Part shown: positions 12,490-25,761 of the stretch, one piece after another
Numbering within the stretch: the first letter of the stretch is position 1
Layout: every line of letters begins with the position of its first letter
Made by a program: the position numbers and the translations under genes
Notes under the pieces: model-generated
Databases searched by the model: none
Seen by the model: the letters and a program-made list of their open reading frames with translations, nothing else
Told to the model about the DNA's origin: nothing
NCBI GenBank assembly: GCA_024509875.1
Contig: JAMPIV010016237.1
Coordinates: 129,501-193,500, forward strand
From: Oreohelix idahoensis
Taxonomy: Eukaryota; Mollusca; Gastropoda; Stylommatophora; Oreohelicidae
Direction: 5' to 3'
Length of the DNA: 64,000 bases

Positions 12490-13645
12490 CTTCTTCTGCG
12501 TTTGTCCTGAAATGGACGGTTGCAATTGCCTCACACAAACTAATACAGATGAAAAACCTATGGCAAGAACGACTGGAACGCATTCAAAATGAAAGGATGC
12601 GAGTAGTTTAGGGCTGTACACGTGATACCTCATTGTGATAATGAGATACATTCTCGGATTGCTGTCGATTAGATCCAGATATGCGACGGCCCAGGCAAAA
12701 GCATTTATACGGGTAACCACCGACAAAAGACATCACCTACAGGTGCATATAACTGGCATCAAAGGAGCAAGAATCAAGAATCAAGAGGGGGATATCAAGG
12801 ATGGCGCAGACAGAGGCTACGATTGGTCAGGTGACCAGGGTTTAAAATGTATTCAAAGAGAAGAGTGAAGTAAGTCAGGGGAAAACTGGACAAACTACCA
12901 CCAGGTCATCAGTGGTCCTCGCAGAGAGTACAGATCTTGCGGCAATTGAAAAGCAGAGCTAGAGATTAATCAGCTGATAAGTGATCAAGCTGGGGATGAT
13001 GACTCCATTGTGTACATTGATGGGCCTGTAGTGCGTGGTGAGAAATCAGGACAGGGCTTCTCTTCAAGAATAAAGGACAGGGTCGTCGCTGAACAGAGTG
13101 GAGCCTCCATGACAACAACCTCCAGCATGAGAATGGAGGTAAAGGCAGTTACTGCAGTACTGAGGTGGCTGTCTGAATCTCCATCAACCGGGACAGTTAT
13201 ATTGTCAGACTCTCAAGCCATGCTTCGGAAAGTTCAGAATGGATGGCTGCGGTAGGAATGGAAAACATCAATAGAAGCCTCACATTTTGAAGAACTGGTG
13301 TGGATATACTGTTCTGGTCATGCAACGAGAGAGCTGGCAGACTGGCCTCGAGAGCACCCATAGTGGGGACACAGGACATGGATAATGTAGAGATACTAAG
13401 GGCTATTAATGATCGCCTGCTGGATAATGACACTGCAATGGATGAATCAAGAAGGCTGAGGCTGTTCGAGTTTGGCATCAAACGTGGGACTAGGAGAAAT
13501 GGTCGTAAGAGAGGATACATCCGTCGTATGTACAACCAGCGTGCTACAGGTACAATTAGCATTCTTACACTTCGACATTTGCTGAGGGAGACTGAGCACC
13601 TATGTATTTGCCCGGAGTGCAGTGAAGTCGATTGTGATTAACAAT
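12490..13645 (+). pseudogene. LINE B: non-LTR retrotransposon C-terminus with RNase H
   Basis: The plus strand starts with the post-RT region (RLERIQNERMRVV, a stop, GCTRDTS, MRYILGLLSIRSRYATAQAK). A decayed stretch is followed by RNase H type 1: YIDGPVVRGEKSGQGFS with the first Asp, MRMEVKAVTAVLRWL with the Glu, and VILSDSQAML with the second Asp. The GHA motif (IYCSGHAT) comes next, with a frame change at about 13320, then ERAGRLASRAP. The tail carries YIRRMYNQRATGT and Cys residues (CICPEC). Stops lie at 12610 and 13253. RNase H would remove RNA during reverse transcription; this copy is dead and 5' truncated. Confidence 0.8.
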
Positions 13646-13667
13646 AACAATAACAGATGTGTAATGT

Positions 13668-13778
13668 TTGTCACGGATTGCTTCCCCTTAGCTCTGCAGT
13701 AGTGGTTCACCACCGGTCAACACTCAAGAGTATCTAATATGGGTCTTGAAATGTGTCTACCTTCGCACAAGATTATTC
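13668..13778 (+). repeat. Dispersed repeat, pair with 18665-18775
   Basis: About 110 bp shared in the same orientation with 18665-18775, for example CTCAAGAGTATCTAA and TGTCTACCTTCGCACA in both. Identity unknown; in this copy it directly follows LINE B and could be its 3' tail. Confidence 0.7.
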
Positions 13779-14475
13779 TTGGCAGAGTTGTATATAGAAG
13801 GATAATGACGCTTCTATCTCAAGGGCATATTCACATGATGTTTCCAGAAGTCAAGAACAATGCTGCATAGGGCAGAGCACTATTAACTTATTGTATTGTT
13901 GTCATTTATATTATGTAATCTGTAACTCCCTGAGTTACTCTGGCCAAGTTAGTGTGGTTACAAACAGCTGAACAACGCACACAGCATTGCACCAAAAATA
14001 TCCAGAGCACTACCAAGGCTGAGGGGACAGTTAAACGACGTTTATTAACATAAACACAGCTCCATAGGTATCAACTTTGAAGCTATTATAGCGTATGGCA
14101 TAATATATATAAATATCGTTCTCAGTATCGGTATGTAGCGTCAATAGATAGTACACTGTCCCCGACAGTTTTCCTCGTATTTGTTTAATCATTTCAAAGA
14201 AATACGTACTTCCTTTCACATGCATTTATCTAGTACCCTGCACAAAAGATCACAAAATCATATAAATCTCAGGATCTCAAACACAATACGTCCACTTGCC
14301 ATGAAAAAAACACCATCGCTCTCCTTACTTCTCTCCCACCAGTCACCTGTCTGACGAGAACCAGCCAAGCATGACGGCTTAACGTAGCTCATCCGTCTTT
14401 TCCAGTGACCCGTGTAAAAATAAACAAACACAGAACCACGCTGAGCTAACGCTATATAATACACACCTGTTATGA

Positions 14476-16625
<2,150 letters not shown>

Positions 16626-16889
16626 GCGCTACCACATTGTGTAATAAAGAACAACTTTATTAAAGGGGGCTAGACCACTGAGGTGATAAATTATTCGCTG
16701 ACCTGCCTACTTAGCTTATGGCGATTCACATGGCAAAACGTACACAAGTCTGGGAGCGGCTAGAGCTGAATTTAGGTGCATAAAATATGCCAAACCATAG
16801 GACGATCGGTGAGGAAAATGAAGAAACGAAGTGATACCGCCGGAGAGGATGAAAGTTATAAAAGTGCACAACTGATTCGTCACAATCTT

Positions 16890-17150
16890 AACAGAACTAC
16901 AGATGAGCTGAGCTAACTGGGACAGATTTGTAATGTTGACAGAACTACAGTTGAGCTGAGCTAACTGGGACAGATTTATATTGTTGACAGAACTACAGAT
17001 TGGATGAGATAACTGGAACAGATTTTCTAATGTTTACAGAACTACAGATGAATGCCTGGGACAGATTTGTAATGTTGACAGAGCTACAGACGATCTGACT
17101 GGGATACATTAGTAATACTGACAGAACTACTGATGGTCTGACTGGAGGAG
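16890..17150. repeat. Minisatellite, about 48-bp unit, six imperfect units
   Basis: Six imperfect units, each with an AGAACTACAG-type start and usually a GGGACAGATTTGTAATGTTGAC-like end. Unit length varies between about 40 and 50 bp because of internal deletions. Confidence 0.85.
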
Positions 17151-17789
17151 AATTGCTACGTTTTCAGATATGTTTTGTGAAATTATTGATGTGTGTCATA
17201 GTGGTATGAGAATGATTGTTTACACCTTTAACTATGACAATAAATAAATTGACAACAAATACGCTGTCAAGAAAGCAGAAACTACACATCAAACCCCACA
17301 TCCAGCAACTGACTACAGAAATTACACTTATATAACTACGGGTAGAAACAGAAAGAAGTCCACCAACAACGAACCAAAACCGTAGAACAAGAGAGACAGT
17401 TTATCACTGCCATATGAAATAAATCAACACAGTCAAACAATAAACAATCCGATAGAAGAATTACTTATTACTATTTTAGACACCATACGTCAAATCGTCA
17501 TTGATTAAGTCATAAATCAGCTGGAGTTAAGGAAGACCACACTCTCGGCAAACACAAGAGGAAACAAAAAACACACATGGATCTTCATTTCAGCTAGTAG
17601 TACTTATAACGACACGTCGTCACACTTGCAATAATAGATTTAGAGGTAAAATCATTACAAATAAGTACATCGATTGAATAAGCAGCAACACCCGAATAAT
17701 CTTACGACGTGACGGCCACAAATCCAGCTAGCATCCTTCGCAGAAATAAACCTCTTCATGGCAAATAAAAGTGCCTTAAATTTAAAAAC
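17151..17789. other. Unassigned AT-rich DNA
   Basis: No coding signal or repeat recognised between the minisatellite and R-family copy I. Confidence 0.5.
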
Positions 17790-18478
17790 AGAAAAGGACA
17801 GAGAAAACTGTCATGCGGTCAAAATGATATGAAGATGTACACAATATAATCGACTTATAACCGAGAGATCACATCTCTTGTTAGGTTTTGTCGTCATGTC
17901 CTATCTCGGAAATAAGAGAAAAAACAAAAAAAAAAAAAAACATAACCATGTGATACTTTAAAAACAGCAGATATAAGAAGTTAGGGGAAGGCATCCAATT
18001 TACTTCCAAAGGGGAACAATTCAAATATTAATAAAATATCAAACTAAATAACAGGTTTTTAATTTGTATTTATTTTTAATCAATTAATTAAACAAATTTA
18101 TGAAGGGAAAAAAGAATCTCTTATTTTTAATAGTACATTTCTTAAATTCTTAAAGAAATGTTGTTTACTATATTTAGAATAAAAGTACTTTAAATAATAT
18201 GGAGATTGATGCGCATGTAGAAGATGTGAACACTTATATCCTCTTTCACTTTGTTAAAAATACTCACAGTTAAGTTAAAACTTCTACTACCGATACAAAC
18301 ACATTTATAGAATGTGTGGTTTCTGTATACACACAATGGGATGCTCGCAGATGCTTTGGAGTTCGTGCACTGTGCCGAGATTCTCCTTGTCAGCTAAAGG
18401 AGGAGATCGCATCACTGATGGAGTTTTCCGTGTACAATGTAGAATATCCTTACAACCAAACAAACAAAACAATTAAAC
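17790..18478 (+). repeat. Interspersed repeat family R, copy I (internally deleted)
   Basis: Matches copy II (22505-23806). Shared are ACCGAGAGATCACA, ATCTCGGAAATAAG, the unit containing GAACACTTATATCCTCT, and a 3' section with GCTTTGGAGTTCGTGCAC. It ends in an AAAC-rich tail (CCAAACAAACAAAAC). The single 60-bp unit near 18195-18255 is the one expanded into a minisatellite in copy II. The section with the tRNA-like box B is missing here. Confidence 0.75.
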
Positions 18479-18479
18479 C

Positions 18480-18650
18480 TCTTCTACCTTGGTGTGCAGA
18501 GCTTAGCCAGAGAGAGCGCCATGTTAAGCTGTATATATTTTGGCCTGGTTTCAGTCCAGTCCTCGGTCCATCACGGATTGTCTAATGTTGTTCTCCTAGC
18601 GAATTCTGGGTCGTCCTGGAGATCTTGATCCCTGGTTATTGGTTTCCCAC
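18480..18650 (-). pseudogene. LINE C 3'-end fragment
   Basis: Minus-strand counterpart of 23781-24070. The shared stretch includes GGATTGTCTAATGTT and GGTCGTCCTGGAGATC. By comparison with that better copy it is the terminal coding piece of a non-LTR retrotransposon, here too decayed for a frame. Confidence 0.6.
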
Positions 18651-18664
18651 ATGTATATGGTAGC

Positions 18665-18775
18665 CTGTGACGAATAGCCTCCCCTTAGTTCTTCAGTAGT
18701 GGTCCAACAGTGGTCACAACTCAAGAGTATCTAAAATGGGTCGTCGAAGATGTCTACCTTCGCACAGGTACTGTG
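18665..18775 (+). repeat. Dispersed repeat, pair with 13668-13778
   Basis: Direct copy of the 13.7-kb segment (CTCAAGAGTATCTAAAATGG and TGTCTACCTTCGCACA). Confidence 0.7.
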
Positions 18776-20370
18776 GGGATATTTAACTTTTGGGTGTGCA
18801 AGATGCCATAATGTTGACTATATTCTAGGCCATATAGTGGAGAATTTATTTAACTATGTGATGATGGGCAGAAAAAAAATGGAACGAATAAACAGAAATA
18901 ACGTCACAAACAGGTTAATTAATGTGACATTAAGTAAACATTATTTGGTACGTAACAACATTTTTTAGTATAAGAAATTTTCGTGTTTGTGTTTATTAGA
19001 ATGCTTCCATACGAATTAGTTATTCCCTTGATTCTATGTCTTGTCAAAAAATAGTTTTATTTTTGGTACAGTTTCTGAAAGAGACAACGCCATATCGTTT
19101 TCAGACTCCAATTTAATTTTCTTCTTTCTTGCTTCGTATTTGACCCCTTTAGGCCCAGCGGCCCATATATGACCCAGCATACATAACTCTATAATAGTGT
19201 TATAATAAAACAAGTATTAATTCCCACTTGGTCAAATTTGGGTTATTTCATAAGCAAATGAACGGCCTTCAAATTTTTATAGAAAGTTACATTCTAAAAT
19301 GCGTATTCAGTCTTAGAAACATGAGTTAAGTATAAAATTTAGCTTTCAATTATAGATTCTCTTGGGCCTTAAGGGGTTTTAAGAACTGGTCGTTCGCTCT
19401 TCATTCCACAACTTTTTTTCTCACTAACACTACTACTGTTGGAATATTACATTTGGATTATATATAGTGTGGCCCAAACGTCTGGATTCATAGAGAATTC
19501 GGCTGCTACTTGTCTTTGTGAATATCCCTGTCTTGTGTACATGAGAACAATCTGTATGCATTCATCTGCTGCTAATGTTGAATCCATATTGGCACTGAAA
19601 AAAATGATTATGTAAGTTAGAAGAGAGAAATAATTTATATGAGGAAAATTCCTTACATTTCCAGACGTTTGGCTTGCTTTGTAGCTATTTAGCAAATATT
19701 CTGCGCAACCCTGTGAGATGCTTGGAATATCCCAATGTGGTAGGTGTACCCCCGGCTGGAAAATCCTACTCTACATGGACGTAAAATCCCATCTTTCCGG
19801 TACGTTAGTCTATGCTATTAATTATGACGTCGATTAATTATATTAAAATGACTTTCTGGAGTGGAGTTTGTAGAGTTAAGAAGACCATTCCCCCAGTTCC
19901 AGAGAAACAAATAATCTGCTTGTATGCAGCACTGTCGCCGTAATGAATATAGGCTATTTTCTAAATCATGTAAGTCGAGAATCAACTTATCCAAGTTGGA
20001 ACAACACATTATTTTAGAAGCAATGAATGCAGTCGCTGGCCGGTCAAACATCTCTTGGTGTTTGGAGGACCCGCCAGTAAATTACGAAAGTCACTAAAAC
20101 ACGTTGTAGTACATCCAAAAACAAAAACTTCATTACGAATATGTTTTTCTGCAACCACTGTTTCTCTTCCTTTGTCTTATTTATGATTGTGCGTATTTAT
20201 AACAGCGCTAGTCGGAGACCCACTTTCTGGGTTGTTTTGTAATACAGTTTGTTCAGACCCGAGTGGCACATTCCCAGTTACGATGGTTTGGCCACGTCTG
20301 CAGAATTGAAGAAGAAAGTCTACCACGATAAATATGGATCCAGATCTCCAGGAGGACCCAGAGTTCACAG
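18775..20370 (-). repeat. Left arm of a large diverged inverted repeat
   Basis: Its reverse complement matches 23990-25210 over most of its length. Matching landmarks include TAATGAATAT(A/G)G, AAATCATGTAAGTCGAGAAT and AGCAATGAATG, and at the outer side TGCCATAATGTT and CTGCCCATCA. The far end (20280-20370) carries a plus-strand piece of LINE C (CCCAGTTACGATGGTTTGG). A MITE sits inside at 19463-19682. Confidence 0.8.
19463..19682 (-). mobile_element. MITE copy 1, Tc1/mariner-superfamily type
   Basis: About 220 bp. Ends read TAGTGTGGCCCAAACGTCTGG on the left and a more decayed inverted end (CCAGACGTTTGGC) on the right, with TA at both borders. On the minus strand it encodes MDSTLAADECIQIVLMYTRQ followed by a QRQVAAEFSMNP stretch, the N-terminal helix-turn-helix of an IS630/Tc1-like transposase. 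It is joined almost directly to the other terminal repeat, so it is an internal-deletion derivative that cannot transpose by itself. Confidence 0.75.
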
Positions 20371-21635
20371 GTAGGACACCATTGAGTTTTTTTTTTTGGG
20401 GGTGGGGGGGGGGGGGGGGGATTATGTGTCACAGGAGTTTTATGATCAATCAATTTTCTATATATTCTTCCTTTCTTCCACCCGTGTCCTCTATTTTATT
20501 ATCACTCTTTACCTTTTTCCTGTATTTTTCGCATTCGTTCGTTTGCGATAAATATATTTCTTTCCCATTCTTACATTATGGTTTTCTTTCTCATACTGAC
20601 TAGTAACCGTATTACGTAGATGTCAGTCGCGGCAGGCTGACGAGAGGTGCGATTATGTTTCATACTCAGACATATGAGCAGACAGTTGTCTACAATTTTC
20701 AGCGGTCACGACAGCGTAGGGTGTAGAAACTGCCATCTCCAGCGCTCAAAAGCCGACAGATGTCTAGAAATTCCATCTGACACGGAGCTCTTGGTTGAGA
20801 TTTCTCGGCGAAGTGTGAAAACTGCCTCTGCATTGGAGACGGGTTGTCTGATATTCGCATCTGACACGCGCGCTCTCGGTCAGGGAGTTAACGTATGTGT
20901 CAAAGACGCACTGATGGCAGGTACGGCATGCGTCTAAGGTAACGTAGGTGTTACGAGAGGGGGAGATCTCGGGGTCTCGCAATAGCGTGTATCCTTTGTC
21001 TGGTTTAAGATATTAACCAGAGTTTGAAACTAGATTTTCATTCTTACTCCTAAATTTTGCAGTAGACAGATCGCTGTGCTAGATCAAATATCTGTGTTTT
21101 GGCGAAGTCTGAGTTTCTTGGACACATTTTGCCGAGTTCTAGACTACCATTTGATTGCAGTATTCTAGTTCATGGTTTAGTCTGTAGTTCTGTGTGGAGT
21201 GAATACTGGGGTAACCCAAACTTTGCCAGTGTGTAGTACAGAGACATGCCTGTGAGAAACATAAACATTTTATATCTTTAACCACGTTGGTTTTCAAGTA
21301 ACACCTGTCTGACAGAGCGTGTGCCTTAAGAGATAGACAGAATACTAATCCCACTAAGGGGTTGTTTTTTAAAGAATAAATGCTTATACTGGGCCTTTGA
21401 GACAGACCAGATTTCTTCACTAACTCTAATTTACATGCTGCCTTGTGGCGAGAATAATTACAGAACAAAAACATTAACTTTTCCGACATTATTTGACTAG
21501 TGATGTGGTGACCAAATATAGTCAGATCCTGAAAGAAGACACCGACCTGACATTCCTCATTTCTAGAATCCTAATCATTTGACACTGTGCTCGTTGTTAA
21601 TATTCGGCCCTGGACAATTTTAATGTGACTTAATT

Positions 21636-21639
<4 letters not shown>
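20371..21639. other. Unassigned DNA
   Basis: Contains a T10/G-rich run at about 20388-20420. Short open frames on both strands (20647-20937, 20764-20982, 21139-21489) have no recognisable domain and overlap each other. Nothing else seen. Confidence 0.5.
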
Positions 21640-21666
<27 letters not shown>

Positions 21667-22110
21667 GCCCCTTCAGTCATAACTGACTATGGGAATGCGC
21701 CGCTGAGGTGACAGCCCTCAGCTGCTTATTTTCCTGGTGCTCCTTTCGACGTTTTCTTTTCACCTCTGCTTCTTGCTAATTGGGCAAAATGCTTAATGTC
21801 GATTCGACATTAGACTGCCTTAGGGACTCCGACTCCGGATTTATCCTCAGGGTTTACTCCCGAAGCCAATTCCATAAATGGATATTTCCGCAAGGCAGCG
21901 GTGGTTTGAATTCAGAGTTCCTTCTCTTAGATAAGCTACCAACCAAGGATCACGAGCCGTATCTGCCCGAAGCTGCTGGTTTTAAGGCGCCAGTCGCTCG
22001 CCTTTGCCCCTTCTCCCGTCAGTGGAAACAGTTCCGCCGGGCTCAAATTGAGCCACACGTGAAGGCCGGGAGCTGGACTTGGTTGTCAGATGCTGTTTGA
22101 GGCGCGTGCC
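21640..22110 (-). repeat. Retroposon-like repeat with (ATT)n tail
   Basis: On the minus strand the element ends with AGTCAGTTATGACTGAAGGGG and then a run of about nine ATT triplets (21640-21666 on the plus strand), the layout of a SINE or LINE 3' end with a short-tandem tail. The motif GTCAGTAATGACTRAAAGGG recurs in the 480-bp insertion at 40218-40697, so the two may be related. A 106-residue plus-strand open frame (21780-22100) runs antisense to it; I recognise no domain in it and do not call it. Confidence 0.55.
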
Positions 22111-22149
22111 ATAGAAGTATTTTATCTGCAGTGAGAGCTTATCCTCACT

Positions 22150-22445
22150 ACAACTTGGTCTTAATTTATATCCTCAATAACTTCCCATTTTGCGTTAGCA
22201 AGATTTGGTGTTACAATGCTTATATCAATAGCTGTGTCTTCCTGATTTGCAGAAGGGTTAATTCTTGTAACTGATCCATCACTCAGTATAATTAGTTCAT
22301 TGTTTTCAATAAAGTACATCAGTAGTTTTCATGATTTGTCTATTAAATTGCTTCGCCAAGTTGTATGATGAGCATTGAAGTCTACCACTATGATAGTTCT
22401 GTTATTTATTCTTTTATTTACGTCTGTGAAATCTCTGTCGTTTAT
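22150..22445 (-). pseudogene. LINE APE-type endonuclease fragment
   Basis: On the minus strand the translation gives TIIVVDFNAHHTTWRSN with the endonuclease DFNAHH motif. It continues after a short disruption near 22335 with NNELIILSDGSVTRINPSA and TAIDISIVTPNLANAKWEV, the late motifs of exonuclease-endonuclease-phosphatase domains in I/Jockey/R1-type LINEs. This enzyme would nick target DNA for target-primed reverse transcription. Both ends are cut off. It may belong to the same family as LINE A or B. Confidence 0.8.
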
Positions 22446-22504
22446 GTTCCCCCCCCCCTTTTCCCCCCTTGCTCTCCCCACTCACCTGCAAAGTTAAAAA
22501 AAAA

Positions 22505-23806
22505 CAGGAACCACAGAAATAACAGTCCAGCAGTCAAAATGTTATAAAAATGTGCACAATATACCCCACTTCGAACCGAGAGATCACACCTCTTGTCAGG
22601 TTCTGCCGCGATGTCAAATCTCGGAAATAAGTGAAACCAAAAATAACTATGAGATACTTGAACCAGCAGAGATAAAGACTATAGGGCAAGGCATCCTTTT
22701 TTGCTTCAAAGGGAAACAATTGAACTATTAAATAAATATCAAACTAATTAACACATTTTCAGAATTATTTAAATTTATAAATTCATTTCATAAGGTTATA
22801 TAAGTCATAACGAATGTTCTTATTTTTATCAGTACACTTATGAAGTTGTTAAGAGATTATTCTGTGTCTCGTATTTCGAGTAAAATAACTTTCAATGATA
22901 TGGTGTTTGATACACATGGTAAAGTAGTGAACACTTATATCCTCTGCCCCTTTCAATGATATGGTGTTTCATGCACATGGTAAAGTAGTGAACACATATA
23001 TCCTCTGCCCCTTTTAATGATATGATGTTTGATGCACATGGTAAAGTAGTGAGCACTTATATCCTCTGCCCCTTTCAATGATATGGTGTTTGATGCACAT
23101 GGTAAAGTAGTGAACACATATATCCTCTGCCCCTTTTAATGATATGGTGTTTGATGCACATGGTAAAGTAGTAAACAGTTATATCCTCTGCCCCTTTCAA
23201 TGATAGGTGTAATCCACAATCACTATCGCAGTGGCAGATGTGCCCACTAAAACGAATCATCGGCGCCAAATAGCGCACTACGACAATCTTTTAAACACAA
23301 TTTATTACTTGTTACATTTTGGCCTGAGTATCAAAGAGGTATGGCGACCTCCTCTAATTCTGAAGGTGCCAGGTTCGGTTCCTACTACAGGGAATATGTT
23401 TTATTGGAATTGTTGTCAGAACTAGTGGGTCCTAAAAAAGTCATATTCCCCTCTGGTCTCCTGGGTCGGGAGATCGGATGCCTAGCCTTCTCTGATAAAC
23501 GCGAAGAAATAGGAGGTTCCGTGTGAACGTTGCGCACGGTCAAAATCCCTGGGCAGTTGGAAATTGTAAAGATTTGGCCATACGGCCCTGTCAGAATTTT
23601 CAAAAATTAGGAAAACCATCTCCAAACAAAAATATTTATAGAATGTGTAATTCCTAAATACAGACATTGGGATCCTCGACGGTGCTTTGGAGTTCGTACA
23701 CTGTGCTGATATATTCCTTGTCATCTATGGGAGGAGATCGTAGCATTGATGACGTTGTCCGTGTGCAATAAAGATGGTTCTTAAAACCAAACAAACAAAC
23801 CTCTTC
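22505..23806 (+). repeat. Interspersed repeat family R, copy II
   Basis: Longest copy of the family. Order: 5' section (CAGTCAAAATGTTATAAAAA, ACCGAGAGATCACACC), minisatellite (22885-23205), a section with CATCGGCGCC and AGCGCACT, and a tRNA-like stretch with a good pol III box B (GGTTCGGTTCC, 23372-23382). It then has a body shared with 43090-43440 and a 3' AAAC-rich tail (ACCAAACAAACAAAC) ending at about 23806. The box B lies well inside the repeat rather than at its 5' edge, so either the family is composite or the similarity to tRNA is accidental. Confidence 0.7.
22885..23205 (+). repeat. 60-bp minisatellite, about five units
   Basis: Units contain AATGATATGGTGTTTGATGC, ACATGGTAAAGTAGTGAACA and TATATCCTCTGCCCCTTT, with few differences. 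Copies I and III of family R have only one such unit at the same place. Confidence 0.9.
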
Positions 23807-24070
23807 TACCGTGGGGTGTAGAGGTTAGCCAGAGACAGCGCCATGTTATCCTGTAAGCTGTGTTTCCTTTGGTCTGGTTCCATTCTAGTCCTCTGTCCTT
23901 CGGGTATTGTCTAATGTTCTCCTCCCAGCAAACTCTGGGTCGTCCTGGAGATCTGGATCCCTGGATACTGTTGTGCTGTATGTGTCGTGGTAACCGGTTT
24001 TCTCCAGTTCTACAGACGTGACCAAACCATCGTAACTGGGAATGTCCCACTCGGGTCTGAGCAAACCGTA
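23781..24070 (-). pseudogene. LINE C 3'-terminal coding fragment
   Basis: The minus strand carries SQLRWFGHVCRTGENRLPR, then GSRSPGRPRVCWEENI, the typical C-terminal tail of many endonuclease-RT LINEs (RW-GHV-R then GxRxxGRPRxxW). It ends in a Trp-rich stretch close to a run of TTTG units. Only the last 90 codons are present. The RT clade cannot be set from this piece. Confidence 0.7.
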
Positions 24071-25210
24071 TTACAAAACATCAAAGAAAACGGGTCTACG
24101 ACCAGCGCTATTGTAAATACGCACATACATAAATATGACAAAGGAAGAGAAATAGCGATTACAGAAAAACACATTCGTAATGAAGTTTTTGTTGCTGGAT
24201 ATACGATAACTTTATTTAGTAACTTTCTAAATTCACCGGTGGGTCCTCAAAACATAAGAGATGATTAACCGGCCAGCTACTACATTCATTGCTTCTAAGA
24301 TACTGTGTTGTTTTAACATGGATAAGTTCATTCTCGACTTACATGATTTAGAAAGTAATCCATATTCATTACGGTGACAGTGCTGCATACAAGATTATTT
24401 TTTTTTCTCTGGAACTGGAGGAAACGGTCTACCTAACTCTACAAACTTCAGCCAGAAAGTCACTGTTTATATAATAAATAGACGTCAAAATTAATAGCAT
24501 AGACTTAAGTACCGGAAAGATGGGACTTTAAGTCCCTGTAGTGCAGGGGTCCCAGGCTGGGGTTCGCGTACCACATGGAGATATCAGAAGCATCTCACAG
24601 GGTTGCGCAGAATATTTGGTAAATAACTACAGGGTGGGCCAAACGTCTGGAAATGTAGGCAATTCGCCTTATAAACATGTTTTCTCTCTTCTAACTTATA
24701 TAATCATTTTTTTCAGTGCCAATATGGATTCAACATTAGCAGCAGATGAACGCACAGAGATTGTCGTCATGTACACAAGACAGGGATCCTCACAAAGAGC
24801 TGCCGAATTCTCTATGAATCCAGACGTTTGGGCCACACTGTAAATAATTCATCTGAAATATTCCAAAAGTAGTAGTGTTAGTGAGTAAGTGGGGGGAGTG
24901 TGGGGGTTCTCTTTCAGAAACTACACCAAGAATAAAACTGTTGGTTGAGAAGGCACATAATCAAGGGGTATAACTAATAGGTTTGAATGTATTCTGATAA
25001 ATATGTACCAAATTTCGTATACTAAAAAATATTGTTTTGTACCAAATAATGTTTTCTTTATGTCACATTAATTAACTTGTTTGTCACGTTAGTCCTATTT
25101 ATTCGTTCCATTTTTTTCTGCCCATCATAACATAGTTAAATAAATTCTCTACTAGATTATAGTAAACATTATGGCATCATAGGCACCCAAAAGATGGCAT
25201 GGTGCCTAGA
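23990..25210 (+). repeat. Right arm of the large inverted repeat
   Basis: Inverted copy of 18775-20370, with about 3.6 kb between the arms. It contains a LINE C piece, a stretch reading CAGGGGTCCCAGGCTGGGG (24544-24562) that resembles the terminus of hAT-type elements, and the MITE at 24628-24842. Divergence between arms looks like old interspersed copies rather than a fresh palindrome. Confidence 0.8.
24628..24842 (+). mobile_element. MITE copy 2, Tc1/mariner-superfamily type
   Basis: The left end TACAGGGTGGGCCAAACGTC and the right end, whose reverse complement reads TACAGTGTGGCCCAAACGTC, form terminal inverted repeats of about 24 bp with TA at both outer edges. Inside is MDSTLAADERTEIVVMYTRQ plus a short stretch ending FSMNPDVWATL, the last residues being encoded by the right terminal repeat itself. 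It is a transposase N-terminus left in a 215-bp deletion derivative. Confidence 0.85.
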
Positions 25211-25593
25211 TGGCAGGGAAGGTATTGTGATTGTCTTTCGTTGCTAGGCGGAGGTGAGGCACAGAAGGTCTTAGGTTCGATTCCCCGGTAGGCCACTCAC
25301 GTCTGTTGTTTTTATTGTGTCTAGTTTTCTACTTTCTCACGAGTGCCTGATGACATACCTTTATGTGCGTGTAATATTTATTTACCAATTTTCTTATAAA
25401 GAGTGTGTAACCAGTGAAACAATCGCGCCACATTTTCGGGAAAATATGGAAACGGCACACTAACCACTGTGACAACTAACTTCAACACTCTCTTAAAAAA
25501 CACGTATGCCTTTCTCTTCATTATATTCATGGTGCATTGTTTACTTTGTTAGAAATATTAACACTGGCGTTTCGAGAAACTTCAGACATAGTA
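25211..25593. other. Unassigned spacer
   Basis: No coding or repeat signal recognised. Confidence 0.5.
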
Positions 25594-25761
25594 CTCATTA
25601 CCGTGTGCTTGAGTGAACTCATTACCGTGTGCTTGAGTGAACGCATTACCGTGTGCTTGAGTGAACGCATTACCGTGTGCTTGAGTGAACGCATTACCGT
25701 GTGCTTGAGTGAACTCATTACCCTGTACTTGAGTGAACTCATTACCGTGTGCTTGAGTGAA
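25594..25761. repeat. 24-bp tandem repeat, seven units
   Basis: Exactly seven 24-bp units (C-T/G-CATTACCGTGTGCTTG-type), differing by few bases. Because 24 is a multiple of three, frames stay open on both strands (repeating ITVCLSER and MSSLKHTV); these are not genes. Confidence 0.95.

Noticed and set aside
16890..17150. CRISPR-like regular repeats
   Set aside because: Imperfect contiguous tandem units without spacers.
21780..22100. 106-residue plus-strand frame
   Set aside because: Antisense to a retroposon-like repeat and without a recognisable domain.
22885..23205. CRISPR-like array of about 60-bp units
   Set aside because: The whole unit is repeated with no unique spacers; eukaryotic minisatellite.
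23325..23395. Functional tRNA gene
   Set aside because: Only a box B and a loose box A-like stretch inside an interspersed repeat; no cloverleaf stems I can support.
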